45,551 bases of DNA from a virus, in IMG/VR virus record IMGVR_UViG_3300037235_000080, positions 1 through 45,551 of that record. One strand, written 5' to 3'. Of the stretch, positions 36,319 to 44,989 are shown piece after piece; positions within the stretch are counted from its first letter, which is position 1; every line of letters begins with the position of its first letter. Under the pieces are notes generated by a model that saw only the letters and a list, made by a program, of their open reading frames with translations, was not told the origin of the DNA and made no database searches. The translations under genes and the position numbers were made by a program.

Positions 36319-36999
36319 ATGGCCGATACCGAGCAGCCGATCACGCGCGAGCCGCCGCCCGCGGCACCTCCCGCCGCGCTGGCGCCAAGCGCAGCGCCCA
36401 CCGCGGCTGCGCCCGAGCCCGAGCCACCGATCCCTGCGGCGCTCTTGGCGGACGCCGAGCACGCGGCGGCACCGGCAGCGCCGATCGAGCCCGAGCCGGA
36501 ACCCGTGGACGAGGAGTTCGACGCATGGGTTGCGCGCGGCAAGGCCAGGATCGTGGCAGCGCTTCACGCCGGCAAGCGTATCGAGCCGACGTTCGACGAC
36601 GTCGCGGCGGCCTTCGTCGCCTTCATGGAACACGTCCGGTACGACGACCCTCACGGAGATCCCGACATGCGTCCAGTCCGCTATGTGGCGACGGCGGCCG
36701 ATGTCGCCGCCGGGTTCACGCCGCCGATCCCGGTCGACTATCTGCACGTCGACGGCCAGTACGGCTTGACCTACCAAGCGGCCGCTGGAACCGTCGGAGT
36801 TGGCGGCACGGTCCAGTTCACGATCGACAACCCGTTCTCGCCGCCTCCCGAGGGTCTGCTGTGGCAGCCGGCTGGCGGTATCGTACTGACGGCCGGTGCG
36901 GCGCAGTTCACCGGAGCCGTGATGGCGTTTCGGCTCACGGCGCCGGTGCTCGGCGATATCCTGAAGGTCACACCGCAGGGCGGCAGCCCGGGAGTGTAA
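36319..36999 (+). CDS. Structural-region protein with Pro/Ala-rich N-terminus
   Basis: 226 aa. AAGGGAGAG precedes the ATG. Residues 1-65 are almost entirely Pro, Ala and Glu (disordered). Then a helical stretch (DEEFDAWVARGKARIVAALH, FDDVAAAFVAFMEHVRYD) and a beta-rich C-terminal domain (VGVGGTVQFTIDNPFSPPPE, GGIVLTAGAAQFTGAVMAF). No family recognised. Confidence 0.55.
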   Translation: MADTEQPITREPPPAAPPAALAPSAAPTAAAPEPEPPIPAALLADAEHAAAPAAPIEPEPEPVDEEFDAWVARGKARIVAALHAGKRIEPTFDDVAAAFVAFMEHVRYDDPHGDPDMRPVRYVATAADVAAGFTPPIPVDYLHVDGQYGLTYQAAAGTVGVGGTVQFTIDNPFSPPPEGLLWQPAGGIVLTAGAAQFTGAVMAFRLTAPVLGDILKVTPQGGSPGV

Positions 37000-37002
37000 A
37001 TC

Positions 37003-37500
37003 GTGGGTGTCAGGTATTTGCGCGGCGATTTCCAGTTCCCGCCCTCGTTCGGGTTCTCTGGCAGTGCGCAGGGTCGCCACGACCCTAGGCCGCATCCGGT
37101 GCAGGGGAACGACGAGTACGGGCCGCAGGGCCTCGCCGACGGCGGCCAGCCCGACATTCCGGAGCCGAAGAAGCCGAAGGCTCCCAAGGAGCCCATGGTG
37201 CCGATGTCGACAGCGGTGCATGCGGCGCGGGGTGCCGCGATCCTGGGCGCGCGCGCGGCGCGGAGCCGCGGGGCGCTCCAGCCGCCGCCAGGACGTGCCG
37301 CAGGCGGCCAGCCGCCGCGTGCGGCGGCACCGCCCCCGCCGGCACCAGTGCCGCCCGGTCTACCGGGCCCGACGATGCGCGGGGCGCCGCCGACACAGCC
37401 CGGCGCCATGAGGCCGCCGGCACCGCTGGCGCCGAGCCAAGCGCCCGGCATGGGGTTGTCGAAGGGCGGCCGATCCAACCGACGTAGCAAGGGGAAATGA
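37003..37500 (+). CDS. Pro-rich protein sharing an N-terminal FxFPxxFGFxGS motif with its neighbour
   Basis: 165 aa from a GTG with GGGAG upstream. The N-terminus holds DFQFPPSFGFSGS; the rest is disordered, Pro-, Ala- and Gly-rich with two basic patches, ending in SKGGRSNRRSKGK. The following gene has DFEFPSDFGFTGS at its N-terminus, so the two likely arose by duplication and then diverged. No family recognised. ATGA overlap. Confidence 0.5.
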   Translation: MGVRYLRGDFQFPPSFGFSGSAQGRHDPRPHPVQGNDEYGPQGLADGGQPDIPEPKKPKAPKEPMVPMSTAVHAARGAAILGARAARSRGALQPPPGRAAGGQPPRAAAPPPPAPVPPGLPGPTMRGAPPTQPGAMRPPAPLAPSQAPGMGLSKGGRSNRRSKGK

Positions 37501-38246
37501 CAGTGGCCATTAAGCAGATCAAGGACGGGGCCGATTTCGAGTTCCCCAGCGACTTCGGGTTCACCGGTAGCAGCAGCGACGGACCGAAGACGAAGCCGAC
37601 TCGCCACCGCGCCGCGCCGCCGCCGCAGCACGACCCAATGCGCAGCGACGAACACCCAGACCACGGGCCGCCGGGCAACAAGAGCCACTTCGCCGAGGGC
37701 GGCTCGACCAACATCCACCCGCACGGGCACCGCGTCGTGCACGTGGAGCAGCACCAGGACGGGACCGTGATCCACCATCACGACCACGGCGGAATGTCGG
37801 TGCACCACGCCGACGGTCACGTCAGCCACCACGACGCCCATGGCGAGGTCGTGCACGCCCATGGCGGCCCGCCGGCGCCAAATGGCGACATGCAGGACTC
37901 GAGCACGCTCGTGGGCAAGATGCAGCGCGGGCACCAGGAGCCGGACGGCGATGAGGGTATGGCCAAGGGCGGCCATGCTGGCGCCGGCGGCAGCTCGCAC
38001 GAATACGCGATCGGCGGCCGGGCGCGCCTGCCCAGGGGGATGAGACCCCAGGCGGCACGGCCGCGCTCGCCCGTCGGTCACACCCCGCCCATGACCGCGG
38101 CCCGGATGCCGACGCCGCGGAACCCTGCGCCAGGCGGTGCCATGGGTATGGGTGTCGAGCCGAGCGCGGAGCCGGATGTTGCCGGGCCCGGCGCTCTGGG
38201 TGGCGCGCCGGGCGGCATGAACCGCGGCGGGCGCTTCGGGAAATGA
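37497..38246 (+). CDS. His-rich protein with an N-terminal FxFPxxFGFxGS motif
   Basis: 249 aa; a GTG at 37503 has better ribosome-site spacing than the ATG at 37497. After DFEFPSDFGFTGS comes a His/Gly/Asp-rich region (HPHGHRVVHVEQHQDGTVIH, HHDHGGMSVHHADGHVSHHD) with more than 20 His in about 60 residues, then a Pro/Gly/Arg-rich tail. The His region probably binds metal ions (zinc, copper or nickel). Role in the particle or in assembly unknown. Confidence 0.55.
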   Translation: MTVAIKQIKDGADFEFPSDFGFTGSSSDGPKTKPTRHRAAPPPQHDPMRSDEHPDHGPPGNKSHFAEGGSTNIHPHGHRVVHVEQHQDGTVIHHHDHGGMSVHHADGHVSHHDAHGEVVHAHGGPPAPNGDMQDSSTLVGKMQRGHQEPDGDEGMAKGGHAGAGGSSHEYAIGGRARLPRGMRPQAARPRSPVGHTPPMTAARMPTPRNPAPGGAMGMGVEPSAEPDVAGPGALGGAPGGMNRGGRFGK

Positions 38247-38479
38247 TCACGCCATCGGTGGCCAAGGCTCAGATCGAGTCGCTCGAGCAGGCGGCGCGGC
38301 TCTGGGAGATGAACCGTGACACTGCGGGATCCCAGGAGGTAGCGGACTTGATGCGGCGCGCGGCACGGCAGATCCAGCGCGTCCTGGATCCGCGGCACGC
38401 CGAGCCGGAGCCGGTGCACACGCCGATCCGCTCGCCGGAACCAAGGCTAGACGAAGCCGCTGACGAAACGCGCGGTTGA
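38243..38479 (+). CDS. Small helical protein
   Basis: 78 aa, ATGA overlap. N-terminal helix VAKAQIESLEQAARLWEMNR, then EVADLMRRAARQIQRVLDPR and an acidic tail. No family recognised. Confidence 0.5.
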   Translation: MITPSVAKAQIESLEQAARLWEMNRDTAGSQEVADLMRRAARQIQRVLDPRHAEPEPVHTPIRSPEPRLDEAADETRG

Positions 38480-38488
38480 TGGTACAGT
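38460..38488 (+). promoter_or_regulatory. Candidate extended -10 promoter
   Basis: CTGACG (38460-38465), 17-nt spacer, TGG-TACAGT (-10 at 38483-38488, extended). It sits at the end of the preceding gene and 58 nt before the next start. Confidence 0.5.
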
Positions 38489-38545
38489 CCTGACGCCGCG
38501 CCTGCGCCTTGCCGCTGGCGAGTTCCGTGTTCCAGGAGCCCGCCG

Positions 38546-38752
38546 ATGCCTCTTCGCAGCAAGGCACAAAGCGCCGCGATGCATAGCGCCGCCGAAGGGC
38601 GGTCGACGCTCGGAATTCCAAAGTCTGTAGGTCAGGAATTCGTCAACGCCAGCCACGGGCAGCGCGTCCGTGATCTACCGGAACGGGTGGCCAAGAAGGC
38701 CCAGGGCGGCGCTGTCAGGGACACGTCGTATCCGCCCAAATTCAGGTGGTAG
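38546..38752 (+). CDS. Small conserved-looking phage protein
   Basis: 68 aa. AGGAGCCC precedes the ATG. The opening PLRSKAQSAAMHSAAEGRS and the following GIPKSVGQEFVNASHGQRVR, DLPERVAKKAQGG recall the small phage proteins with xSKAQxxxMxAAA...GIPxxVxxEF pattern often found beside tail genes. Function unknown. Confidence 0.6.
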   Translation: MPLRSKAQSAAMHSAAEGRSTLGIPKSVGQEFVNASHGQRVRDLPERVAKKAQGGAVRDTSYPPKFRW

Positions 38753-39937
38753 ATGCCCGCCACCTCGGGGACGGTCCTAACTTACGTATACGACCAAAGA
38801 CGGGTGTTTGAGCACGCGGCGCGGCGCGCCGGGCGGACGCAGAGCGCGCTCGTCGGCGAAGACATCGCGATCCTGCAGGACCTGCTCTATACGACGCTGG
38901 CGGAATGGGTGAACGCCGGATTCCCGATCTGGACGCGTCAGTATCAGCTCCTGAGCGCCAACATCGGCGCGACCGATGTCCAGACCTTCGCCGGCACGGT
39001 CGATGTCTTCCACGCCTATTGGCGGCAATTCAATCCCTACCGCGGGCCGGCCTCGACGCTGACGGGCGCTGACGCCAGCATCCTGTTCGCGGGCGCGCCC
39101 AATGCCGACGTGGTGCTGCAGAACCCCGCAGGTGTGGTGGTGAATTTCGGGAGCGTGACCGAGGTCGACACCATCGGGGTGCTCCAGGGCGGCGCGGCCC
39201 CGCTCGCCAACGTGGCGCTCCAGGTCTTGACGTCACCCGACGGGGTCAACTTCACGCTGTCCCAGACGCTGCCCTCGACGACGCTGACGCCTGGGCAGTG
39301 GTATTACGCGGACCTCCAACCAGCGGTCTTCGCGCAATACGTCAAACTGGCGCTGCCGGGCCAGCAGGTCCTGGCCGAGACCGGGGTCGCGATCCTGGCC
39401 GAGACCGGACAGGCGGTGCTGTCCGAGACCACGGGGCCGTGGACGGTCAATCAGTTCATGTTCGGGCTCTCGAACCACACGACGATCGAGCTCGGCAAGC
39501 TCAACATGGACGATTACTGGAACCTGCCGAACCTCAACTTCCAGGGCGACCGGTCGGTATCGTGCTTCGTCGACAGACCGTTGGCGCAGCCGGTGATCAA
39601 GATCTGGCCGACTCTCAACCAGAACGGCTTCTACAACGGCACCATCGTCGCGCTGGCGCGGCGCTTCATCCAAGACCCCGGCGACATGACCAACGGCGTC
39701 GAGGTGCCGCCGCGCTTCCTGGAGGCGCTGCAGTGGAGGCTGGCGGCCAAGGCCATCTATGAGTTTTCCGACGAGGAGAAGAACGGGCAGCCCAGCTACT
39801 TCACCCTGATGGCGAAGCAGCAGCGGATCCAGAACGTCGAGCAGGCGGCGCAGAAGGCCGAAATGCTGGCCTGGGCCGAGGAACGCACCGGAGGGCCGCT
39901 GCGGATCGCGCCCTCGATCAGAGGATACACCGCCTGA
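38753..39937 (+). CDS. Tail accessory/adaptor-region protein with inserted discoidin-like domain
   Basis: 394 aa. N-terminal (residues 1-80) and C-terminal (about 235-394) parts frame a middle beta domain. N: VFEHAARRAGRTQSALVGED, LQDLLYTTLAEWVNAGFPIW. Middle: FNPYRGPASTLTGADASILF, LTSPDGVNFTLSQTLPSTTL, AQYVKLAL, matching the sandwich outline of F5/8-type (discoidin) carbohydrate-binding domains. C: MDDYWNLPNLNFQGDRSVSC, PRFLEALQWRLAAKAIYEFS. A triple repeat of (V/I)LAETG type lies between. Probably part of the neck or tail hub. Confidence 0.65.
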   Translation: MPATSGTVLTYVYDQRRVFEHAARRAGRTQSALVGEDIAILQDLLYTTLAEWVNAGFPIWTRQYQLLSANIGATDVQTFAGTVDVFHAYWRQFNPYRGPASTLTGADASILFAGAPNADVVLQNPAGVVVNFGSVTEVDTIGVLQGGAAPLANVALQVLTSPDGVNFTLSQTLPSTTLTPGQWYYADLQPAVFAQYVKLALPGQQVLAETGVAILAETGQAVLSETTGPWTVNQFMFGLSNHTTIELGKLNMDDYWNLPNLNFQGDRSVSCFVDRPLAQPVIKIWPTLNQNGFYNGTIVALARRFIQDPGDMTNGVEVPPRFLEALQWRLAAKAIYEFSDEEKNGQPSYFTLMAKQQRIQNVEQAAQKAEMLAWAEERTGGPLRIAPSIRGYTA

Positions 39938-40518
39938 TGCCGCTGTACCTCAACACCCGCGGGCGCACCAAGATCGCGATAGGAATCTGTGGGCGCTGCA
40001 AAATTAAGTACCCGTACGACGAGCTCGTCGAGGACGGCAACGAGCCTGGTCTATGGGTCTGCAAGGACAAGGGCTGCCGGGATCCGATCGACCCGTGGCG
40101 GCTGGCGCCGCGCGAGACCGAGGACATCTCGCTCGAACACGCGCGCCCGGACTTGAAGCTCGGGCTGCAGCAGGGCTCGACTCATGTCTACGCCAACGAG
40201 ATCCAGGCCGTGCTCGGGACCGGTGGTGGCGTGGCGGTTGGTGTGGGCGGCGGTGGTGGCGACATCGCGCTCGCGCCCCCGGTGGTAAAGCTTTTGCCCG
40301 AGATCCCGTGGCAGCCGAACACGACCTTCGCGATCGGGGCCGAGGTGACGCCGGGTGTTGCGACCGGCTTCAACGCCGCCGGGACCGAGATCTGGCGTTT
40401 CGTCTGCGTGCTGCCGGGCCAGAGCGGTGCCATGCCGCCGGTGTGGCCGACGAACCAGGGGGTGACGGTCGAGGACGGTACGATCCTGTGGCTCAACAAC
40501 GGGCTGTTCTTCCCATGA
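39937..40518 (+). CDS. Zinc-ribbon plus fibre-attachment-like structural protein
   Basis: 193 aa, TGATG overlap. N-terminal zinc ribbon (CGRCKIKYPYDELVEDG ... CKDKGCRD, four Cys). A Gly-rich hinge (TGGGVAVGVGGGGG) is followed by a C-terminal repeat-like beta domain: WQPNTTFAIGAEVTPGVATG, WRFVCVLPGQSGAMPPVWPT, VTVEDGTILWLNNG, the type of module found in phage tail-fibre attachment proteins. The zinc ribbon may anchor it to the particle. Confidence 0.6.
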   Translation: MPLYLNTRGRTKIAIGICGRCKIKYPYDELVEDGNEPGLWVCKDKGCRDPIDPWRLAPRETEDISLEHARPDLKLGLQQGSTHVYANEIQAVLGTGGGVAVGVGGGGGDIALAPPVVKLLPEIPWQPNTTFAIGAEVTPGVATGFNAAGTEIWRFVCVLPGQSGAMPPVWPTNQGVTVEDGTILWLNNGLFFP

Positions 40519-43500
40519 GGCGTCTCTTCGCCATCCTGGCGCTCCTGCTGTTGCCGCTCGCGGCCGCGGCGCAGAACGTGCCCGGCAATGCGCTGCCGCC
40601 GGCGTCGACGCTGAACGGGCAGGAGCCGGTCGTCGTCTTCCAGAACGGCCTCGCGCGGCAGACGACGACATCGGCGATCGCCGGGCTCTCGTCCGGCGGT
40701 CTGCAGAACATCCCGAGCAACACCGTGTTGTCGAACTTGTCCCTGATAACGGGGTTGCCGATCCCGAACCCGCTGTCGTCGATCATCGACGCCATGGCGT
40801 GCACGAACCAGGGCTCTGTGCTGGTCCGCGGCGCGACGACATGGCAATGCCTTCTGCCGGGACCGTCGGGCCAGATCCTGACCGCCAACGGCACCGGCCA
40901 GCTGCCGGCCTGGACCTCGTCCGGAACCGGCAGCGTCAACGGGCCAGGCTCGACGACCTCGGGCGACGTCGCGCTCTGGAACAGCAGCAACGGGACGGTG
41001 CTCAGCGATTCCGGTCTCTCGATCGCGAACTCGGGTGCGGCGCTGTGCCCGACGAATGCCGTCGGCTGCGTCTATTCCGGCAATCTGACGTCTCAGGGTG
41101 CTGTTGCGGTCGGGAGCCCGACCGGCGGCCTGCTGTCCGCGGGTACGGTCAATGCCCAGGCGGTGGACGTCAACAACGTGCCGGTCCTGACCGCAAACCA
41201 ACTGATCACGCTGTCGGGCGCCGTCACGGGCTCCGGCACGACCGCGATCACGACCACGATTGCCGGCAACAGCATTACGAAGGCGCAGATCGTCAATTCG
41301 GCCGCGAATTCTGTGCGCGGCAACAACACGGGGTCGCCGGCGAGCGAGATCGACCTGACGCCGTCCCAGGTCCTGGACATCATCGGCACAAGCCAGGGCG
41401 CGCTGCTGACGCGTGGGGCGTCTCTCTGGGCGCTTCTGCCGCCCGGCACCGCGGGGCTTCCGCTGTTGAGCGGCGGCGCCGGTGCGGCGCTCTCCTATGG
41501 CACGCTCGGCGTCGGCGCGGGCGGCACAGGATTGACCTCGGGAACGGCGGGCGGCGTCTTGGCCTTCACCGGCACCGGCATCTTGGCGTCATCGGCCGCG
41601 CTCACGGCAAACGCGCCGGTGATCGGCGGCGGTGCCGGGGCGCCGACCTCGGGCACGCGCTCGGGCAACACCACCACGTTCGTGACCACGACGGGCACCC
41701 AGACGTCGGGCCATTGCGTCTCGATCGACGCCAACGGAAACCACATCGATAACGGTGCCGCCTGCGCGGTCGCGGGTGGCTCGGGCACCGTCAACAGCGG
41801 CTCGACTGGCCAAGTAGGCTTCTATTCATCGAGCGGAACCGCGATCTCGGGCACGCCAAACCTCACGATCTCGAGCGGCGTCCTGACGGTTGGGCAGGCG
41901 AACTCGATCTTGGGCGAGGTTCTGCTCGAGGGTAGCGCCTCCGGCACCATCACGATCGCACCGCAGGCGACCGCCGGCACCTACAACTTCAATCTGCCGA
42001 CCGCAGCAGGGTCCAGCGGCCAGCCGCTGCTGAGCGGTGGTGGCGGTGCCGCCGCGATGTCGTTCGGCACGCTTGGCCCGACCGCCGGCGGCACGGGACT
42101 CGCGACAGGAACTTCAGGCGGGGTACTGGCATTCACGGGATCGACGACGATAGCGTCATCGACAGTTCTCTCGGCCAACAATCCCGTGATCGGCGGCGGC
42201 GCCGGGGTGGCGCCATCCAGCGGCGCGCGCTCGGGCAACACCACTACCTTCGCCACCACATCCGGAAGCCTGACGTCAGGCGACTGCGCGAAGATCGACC
42301 CAAACGGCAATATCGTCGACCAGGGCGCAGCCTGTGGCACCGGGTCGGGCACCGTCAACTCGGGCACTGCGGGGCAAATTGCCCGATACGGCACGAGCGG
42401 CACGACGCTGTCTGGCACCAACACCTCGGGCACCAGCGCGACCGTCGCTACGGCCGCCGGGGCACTGACGAACGGCCATTGTGCCCAGTTCGATGCCAGC
42501 GGCGACGTCATCGACGCCGGGCAGTCGTGCTCGGTCGGCGTCGGCAGCGGCGTCACGTCCGTCACGGCAGGCAATGGCCTCACGGTTTCGCCCGGCAGCA
42601 CCGGCGGCGCGATCACGACGACCGGGACCGTGACGGTCTCGAATCTCGTCAATGCGCAGACGGGCACGTCATACGCAGTCGCGAACAGCGACCAGGGCAA
42701 ACTGGTCACGTTCAGCAACGCATCAGCCGTCGGAGTGACGATCGCGCAAGCCGGGCAGAGCGGCAGCTTTCTTTCCGGGTGGAGCGCCGACTTCGAGAAC
42801 CTCGGCGCCGGTACGGTCACGGTCACGCCGACGACCAGCCGCATCGACGGCGGCACATCGATCGCGCTGACGACCAACCAGGGCGTCCGGATCTTCTCGG
42901 ATGGCTCGAACTACGAGACGCAGCGCGGGATCGGTGGCGCCAGTGGCCCATCGGCCACCAAGGTCACGCTCTTCAACAGCAGCGGCACGTACACACCTGC
43001 CACGGGCGCGGTCGCTACTTGCGTTCTGGTGGTCGGCGGCGGCGGGGGTGGTGGCGGTGGAGCGCAGACGACTTCCGGGACGGCAGCGAGCGGCGGCGCA
43101 GGCGGCGGCGGAGCCAGCCCCGTCTATTCATGTTTTCGTACCAGTGATCTAGGCGGAAGCGTCACGGTCACGGTCGGTGGGGCGGGCACGGCGGGGACGG
43201 GCGCCACAGCTACCAGCACTGGCGGCGCCAACGGCGGTCAGGGCGGTGTCTCGAAATTCGGAACATTTATTGGTGCTGGCGGCGGCGGCGGCGGTCAAGG
43301 CGGGCAAATCAGCGCGAGCGCGACCAGTGGTGGCGGCGGCGCACCAGGGTTCACAACACTCTCTTCCGGCTCCACAGCGGGTAACGGTGGCACAATCGGG
43401 GCAGGAAACCAGCTCACCGTTGGTTCCAACGGCAACCAAGGGAGCACGTTCTCTAATGCCACGCTCTACGGCGGCGGCAGCGCCGGTGGCGGTTGCAGTA

Positions 43501-43865
43501 CGTCGAATGGTGGTGGCGGCGGCGCCGCTATTTGGGGTGCGACTGGTGGTGGCAACGGCGGGTGGATTACGGCCACACCGGCCCAGGAGCCCGGGGGTAA
43601 CGGCGGCGTAAATCCATGGGGTACGGGTGGCGTAGGCGCGGCTGCAAACACGAGTGCAACGCCTCAGTCGAGCCAACCAACCGGCGGCGTAGGAAATGGC
43701 GGCGGCGGCGGCGGCTCCTCGATCACCACCACCGGCGGCGCTGGCGCGGCCGGGCAGTTCCCGGGTGGTGGCGGCGGCGGCGGCGGTTCGGCTCTCAACG
43801 GGAGTACCGGCGGTGGTGGCGCATTGGGCGGCGGCGGCCAGGTCGTGACGTGGGAGTATTTCTGA
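40515..43865 (+). CDS. Large tail-fibre-like protein with Sec signal peptide and Gly-rich C-terminus
   Basis: 1116 aa, ATGA overlap. Starts with MRRLFAILALLLLPLAAAAQ, a Sec signal peptide with AxA cleavage. The long middle is Thr/Ser/Gly/Ala-rich fibre sequence and contains a duplicated block of 121 residues (41454-41816 and 42018-42380), each with the motif AGGTGL, GNTTTF and a Cys-x-IDxNGN element. The C-terminal 300 residues are Gly-rich with many runs of 5-8 Gly, as in fibre tip adhesins that form polyglycine-II sandwiches (for example the Gp38-type). It probably binds the host receptor, with export or signal peptide unexplained. Confidence 0.8.
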   Translation: MRRLFAILALLLLPLAAAAQNVPGNALPPASTLNGQEPVVVFQNGLARQTTTSAIAGLSSGGLQNIPSNTVLSNLSLITGLPIPNPLSSIIDAMACTNQGSVLVRGATTWQCLLPGPSGQILTANGTGQLPAWTSSGTGSVNGPGSTTSGDVALWNSSNGTVLSDSGLSIANSGAALCPTNAVGCVYSGNLTSQGAVAVGSPTGGLLSAGTVNAQAVDVNNVPVLTANQLITLSGAVTGSGTTAITTTIAGNSITKAQIVNSAANSVRGNNTGSPASEIDLTPSQVLDIIGTSQGALLTRGASLWALLPPGTAGLPLLSGGAGAALSYGTLGVGAGGTGLTSGTAGGVLAFTGTGILASSAALTANAPVIGGGAGAPTSGTRSGNTTTFVTTTGTQTSGHCVSIDANGNHIDNGAACAVAGGSGTVNSGSTGQVGFYSSSGTAISGTPNLTISSGVLTVGQANSILGEVLLEGSASGTITIAPQATAGTYNFNLPTAAGSSGQPLLSGGGGAAAMSFGTLGPTAGGTGLATGTSGGVLAFTGSTTIASSTVLSANNPVIGGGAGVAPSSGARSGNTTTFATTSGSLTSGDCAKIDPNGNIVDQGAACGTGSGTVNSGTAGQIARYGTSGTTLSGTNTSGTSATVATAAGALTNGHCAQFDASGDVIDAGQSCSVGVGSGVTSVTAGNGLTVSPGSTGGAITTTGTVTVSNLVNAQTGTSYAVANSDQGKLVTFSNASAVGVTIAQAGQSGSFLSGWSADFENLGAGTVTVTPTTSRIDGGTSIALTTNQGVRIFSDGSNYETQRGIGGASGPSATKVTLFNSSGTYTPATGAVATCVLVVGGGGGGGGGAQTTSGTAASGGAGGGGASPVYSCFRTSDLGGSVTVTVGGAGTAGTGATATSTGGANGGQGGVSKFGTFIGAGGGGGGQGGQISASATSGGGGAPGFTTLSSGSTAGNGGTIGAGNQLTVGSNGNQGSTFSNATLYGGGSAGGGCSTSNGGGGGAAIWGATGGGNGGWITATPAQEPGGNGGVNPWGTGGVGAAANTSATPQSSQPTGGVGNGGGGGGSSITTTGGAGAAGQFPGGGGGGGGSALNGSTGGGGALGGGGQVVTWEYF
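41454..42380 (+). repeat. Internal duplication in the fibre gene
   Basis: Copy 1 41454-41816 and copy 2 42018-42380 are both 363 bp long. Protein copies share GTLG-AGGTGL, GVLAFTG, PVIGGGAG, RSGNTTTF, and SGTVNSG(S/T). A third partial block follows (NGHCAQFDASGDVIDAGQSC). The duplication gives a modular shaft that can lengthen or shorten by recombination. Confidence 0.75.
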
Positions 43866-44989
43866 TGAAGAGTCTTCTGTGCGCGATCTTGGCCCTGGCG
43901 CTGCTCACAGGCGCGGCCGAGGCCCAGGGCGTCAAGATCTCGGGATTTCCTCCCGCGGGCGCGCTCTCGGGCGGCGAGCTCGTGCTCGGCGACCAAGCCG
44001 GGGTCACGAGCACGTTCACGGCACTGCAGATCAAGGCCTTCACCAACACGATGGCCGCGATCGTCGGCGGCACGATGGACAATGTCGTGGTCGGCGGCAT
44101 CACGCCCGCGTCTGGGACCTTCAGCAGCCTGCGGAGCGCGGGCGCGATCCTGACCGGCGGCACGATCGACAACACCGTGATCGGCGGCTCGACGCCGGCG
44201 GCCGGGACCTTCACGACCTCGAGCTACACCGGTCTCAACATCCCGGGCTCCGGGGTCGGCTTCTATCAACCCGCCACCAGCACGCTCGGCTCGTTCACGA
44301 ACGGCGCCGAGGTATGGCACGCCGACAGCAGCCAGCATGTGATCTACGGATGTGCCGGCTGCACGAATACGACTCAGGACTTCATCGACCTCCGCAAGAG
44401 TGTCTCGGGCGGCACATCGGAGATCCGGGTATCCAACGCCAACACGGCGGCGAGCACCCAGGCTAGCCTCCAGCTCGCGACCGGAACCGCGAGCTCGACC
44501 GAGATCCTGTCGCTGGTCGACGGCGCGACACCGACGGCCAAGCTCGCGACCGGCGCGGGCGTCACGGGCGGGATCACGATCGACGCGAGCGCGGCGACGG
44601 GCGCGCCGCTCAACCTCAAGGCCAACACGGCGATCGTCGTCCAGTCGCCGGTCAATGTTTCTAACCTGCTTCTAAGCACGGCGGCGCCCACGATCTCGTC
44701 TGGCTTCGGCTCAACGCCGTCCGTGACCTTGAGCAACGGCACGGCGGCTTTCCGGGTCAATGTCGGGACCGGCGGCTCCGCGACCTCGGGCGTGATCGGC
44801 TTGCCGACGGCGGCGAATGGCTGGAACTGCTACGCGACCGACATCACCACGCAGTCGACGACGGTCTTCCTGACCAAGCAGACGGCGTCATCGGCTAGCT
44901 CGGCGACGATCGGTAATTTCAACACGGCGGGCGCCGCTGCGGCATGGGTCGCGAGCGACATCTTGGCCGTGAGCTGCTTCGCGCTCTGA
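43865..44989 (+). CDS. Tail-fibre-like protein with Sec signal peptide
   Basis: 374 aa, TGATG overlap. N-terminus MKSLLCAILALALLTGAAEA is a Sec signal peptide with an AxA-type end. The mature part opens with ISGFPPAGALSGGELVLGDQ, AGVTSTFTALQIKAFTN, then two near repeats with GG(S/I)TPA(A/S)GTF (VVVGGITPASGTFSSL and TVIGGSTPAAGTFTTS), the classic module of phage tail fibre and tail needle ends. The end is beta-rich and contains two Cys. Similar 5' leader to the neighbouring fibre gene. Confidence 0.75.
   Translation: MKSLLCAILALALLTGAAEAQGVKISGFPPAGALSGGELVLGDQAGVTSTFTALQIKAFTNTMAAIVGGTMDNVVVGGITPASGTFSSLRSAGAILTGGTIDNTVIGGSTPAAGTFTTSSYTGLNIPGSGVGFYQPATSTLGSFTNGAEVWHADSSQHVIYGCAGCTNTTQDFIDLRKSVSGGTSEIRVSNANTAASTQASLQLATGTASSTEILSLVDGATPTAKLATGAGVTGGITIDASAATGAPLNLKANTAIVVQSPVNVSNLLLSTAAPTISSGFGSTPSVTLSNGTAAFRVNVGTGGSATSGVIGLPTAANGWNCYATDITTQSTTVFLTKQTASSASSATIGNFNTAGAAAAWVASDILAVSCFAL

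Noticed and set aside
36771-38081. 436-codon minus-strand open frame opposite the Pro/His-rich genes
   Set aside because: It mirrors the low-complexity Pro/His sequence of the plus-strand genes, which have ATGA coupling and ribosome sites.
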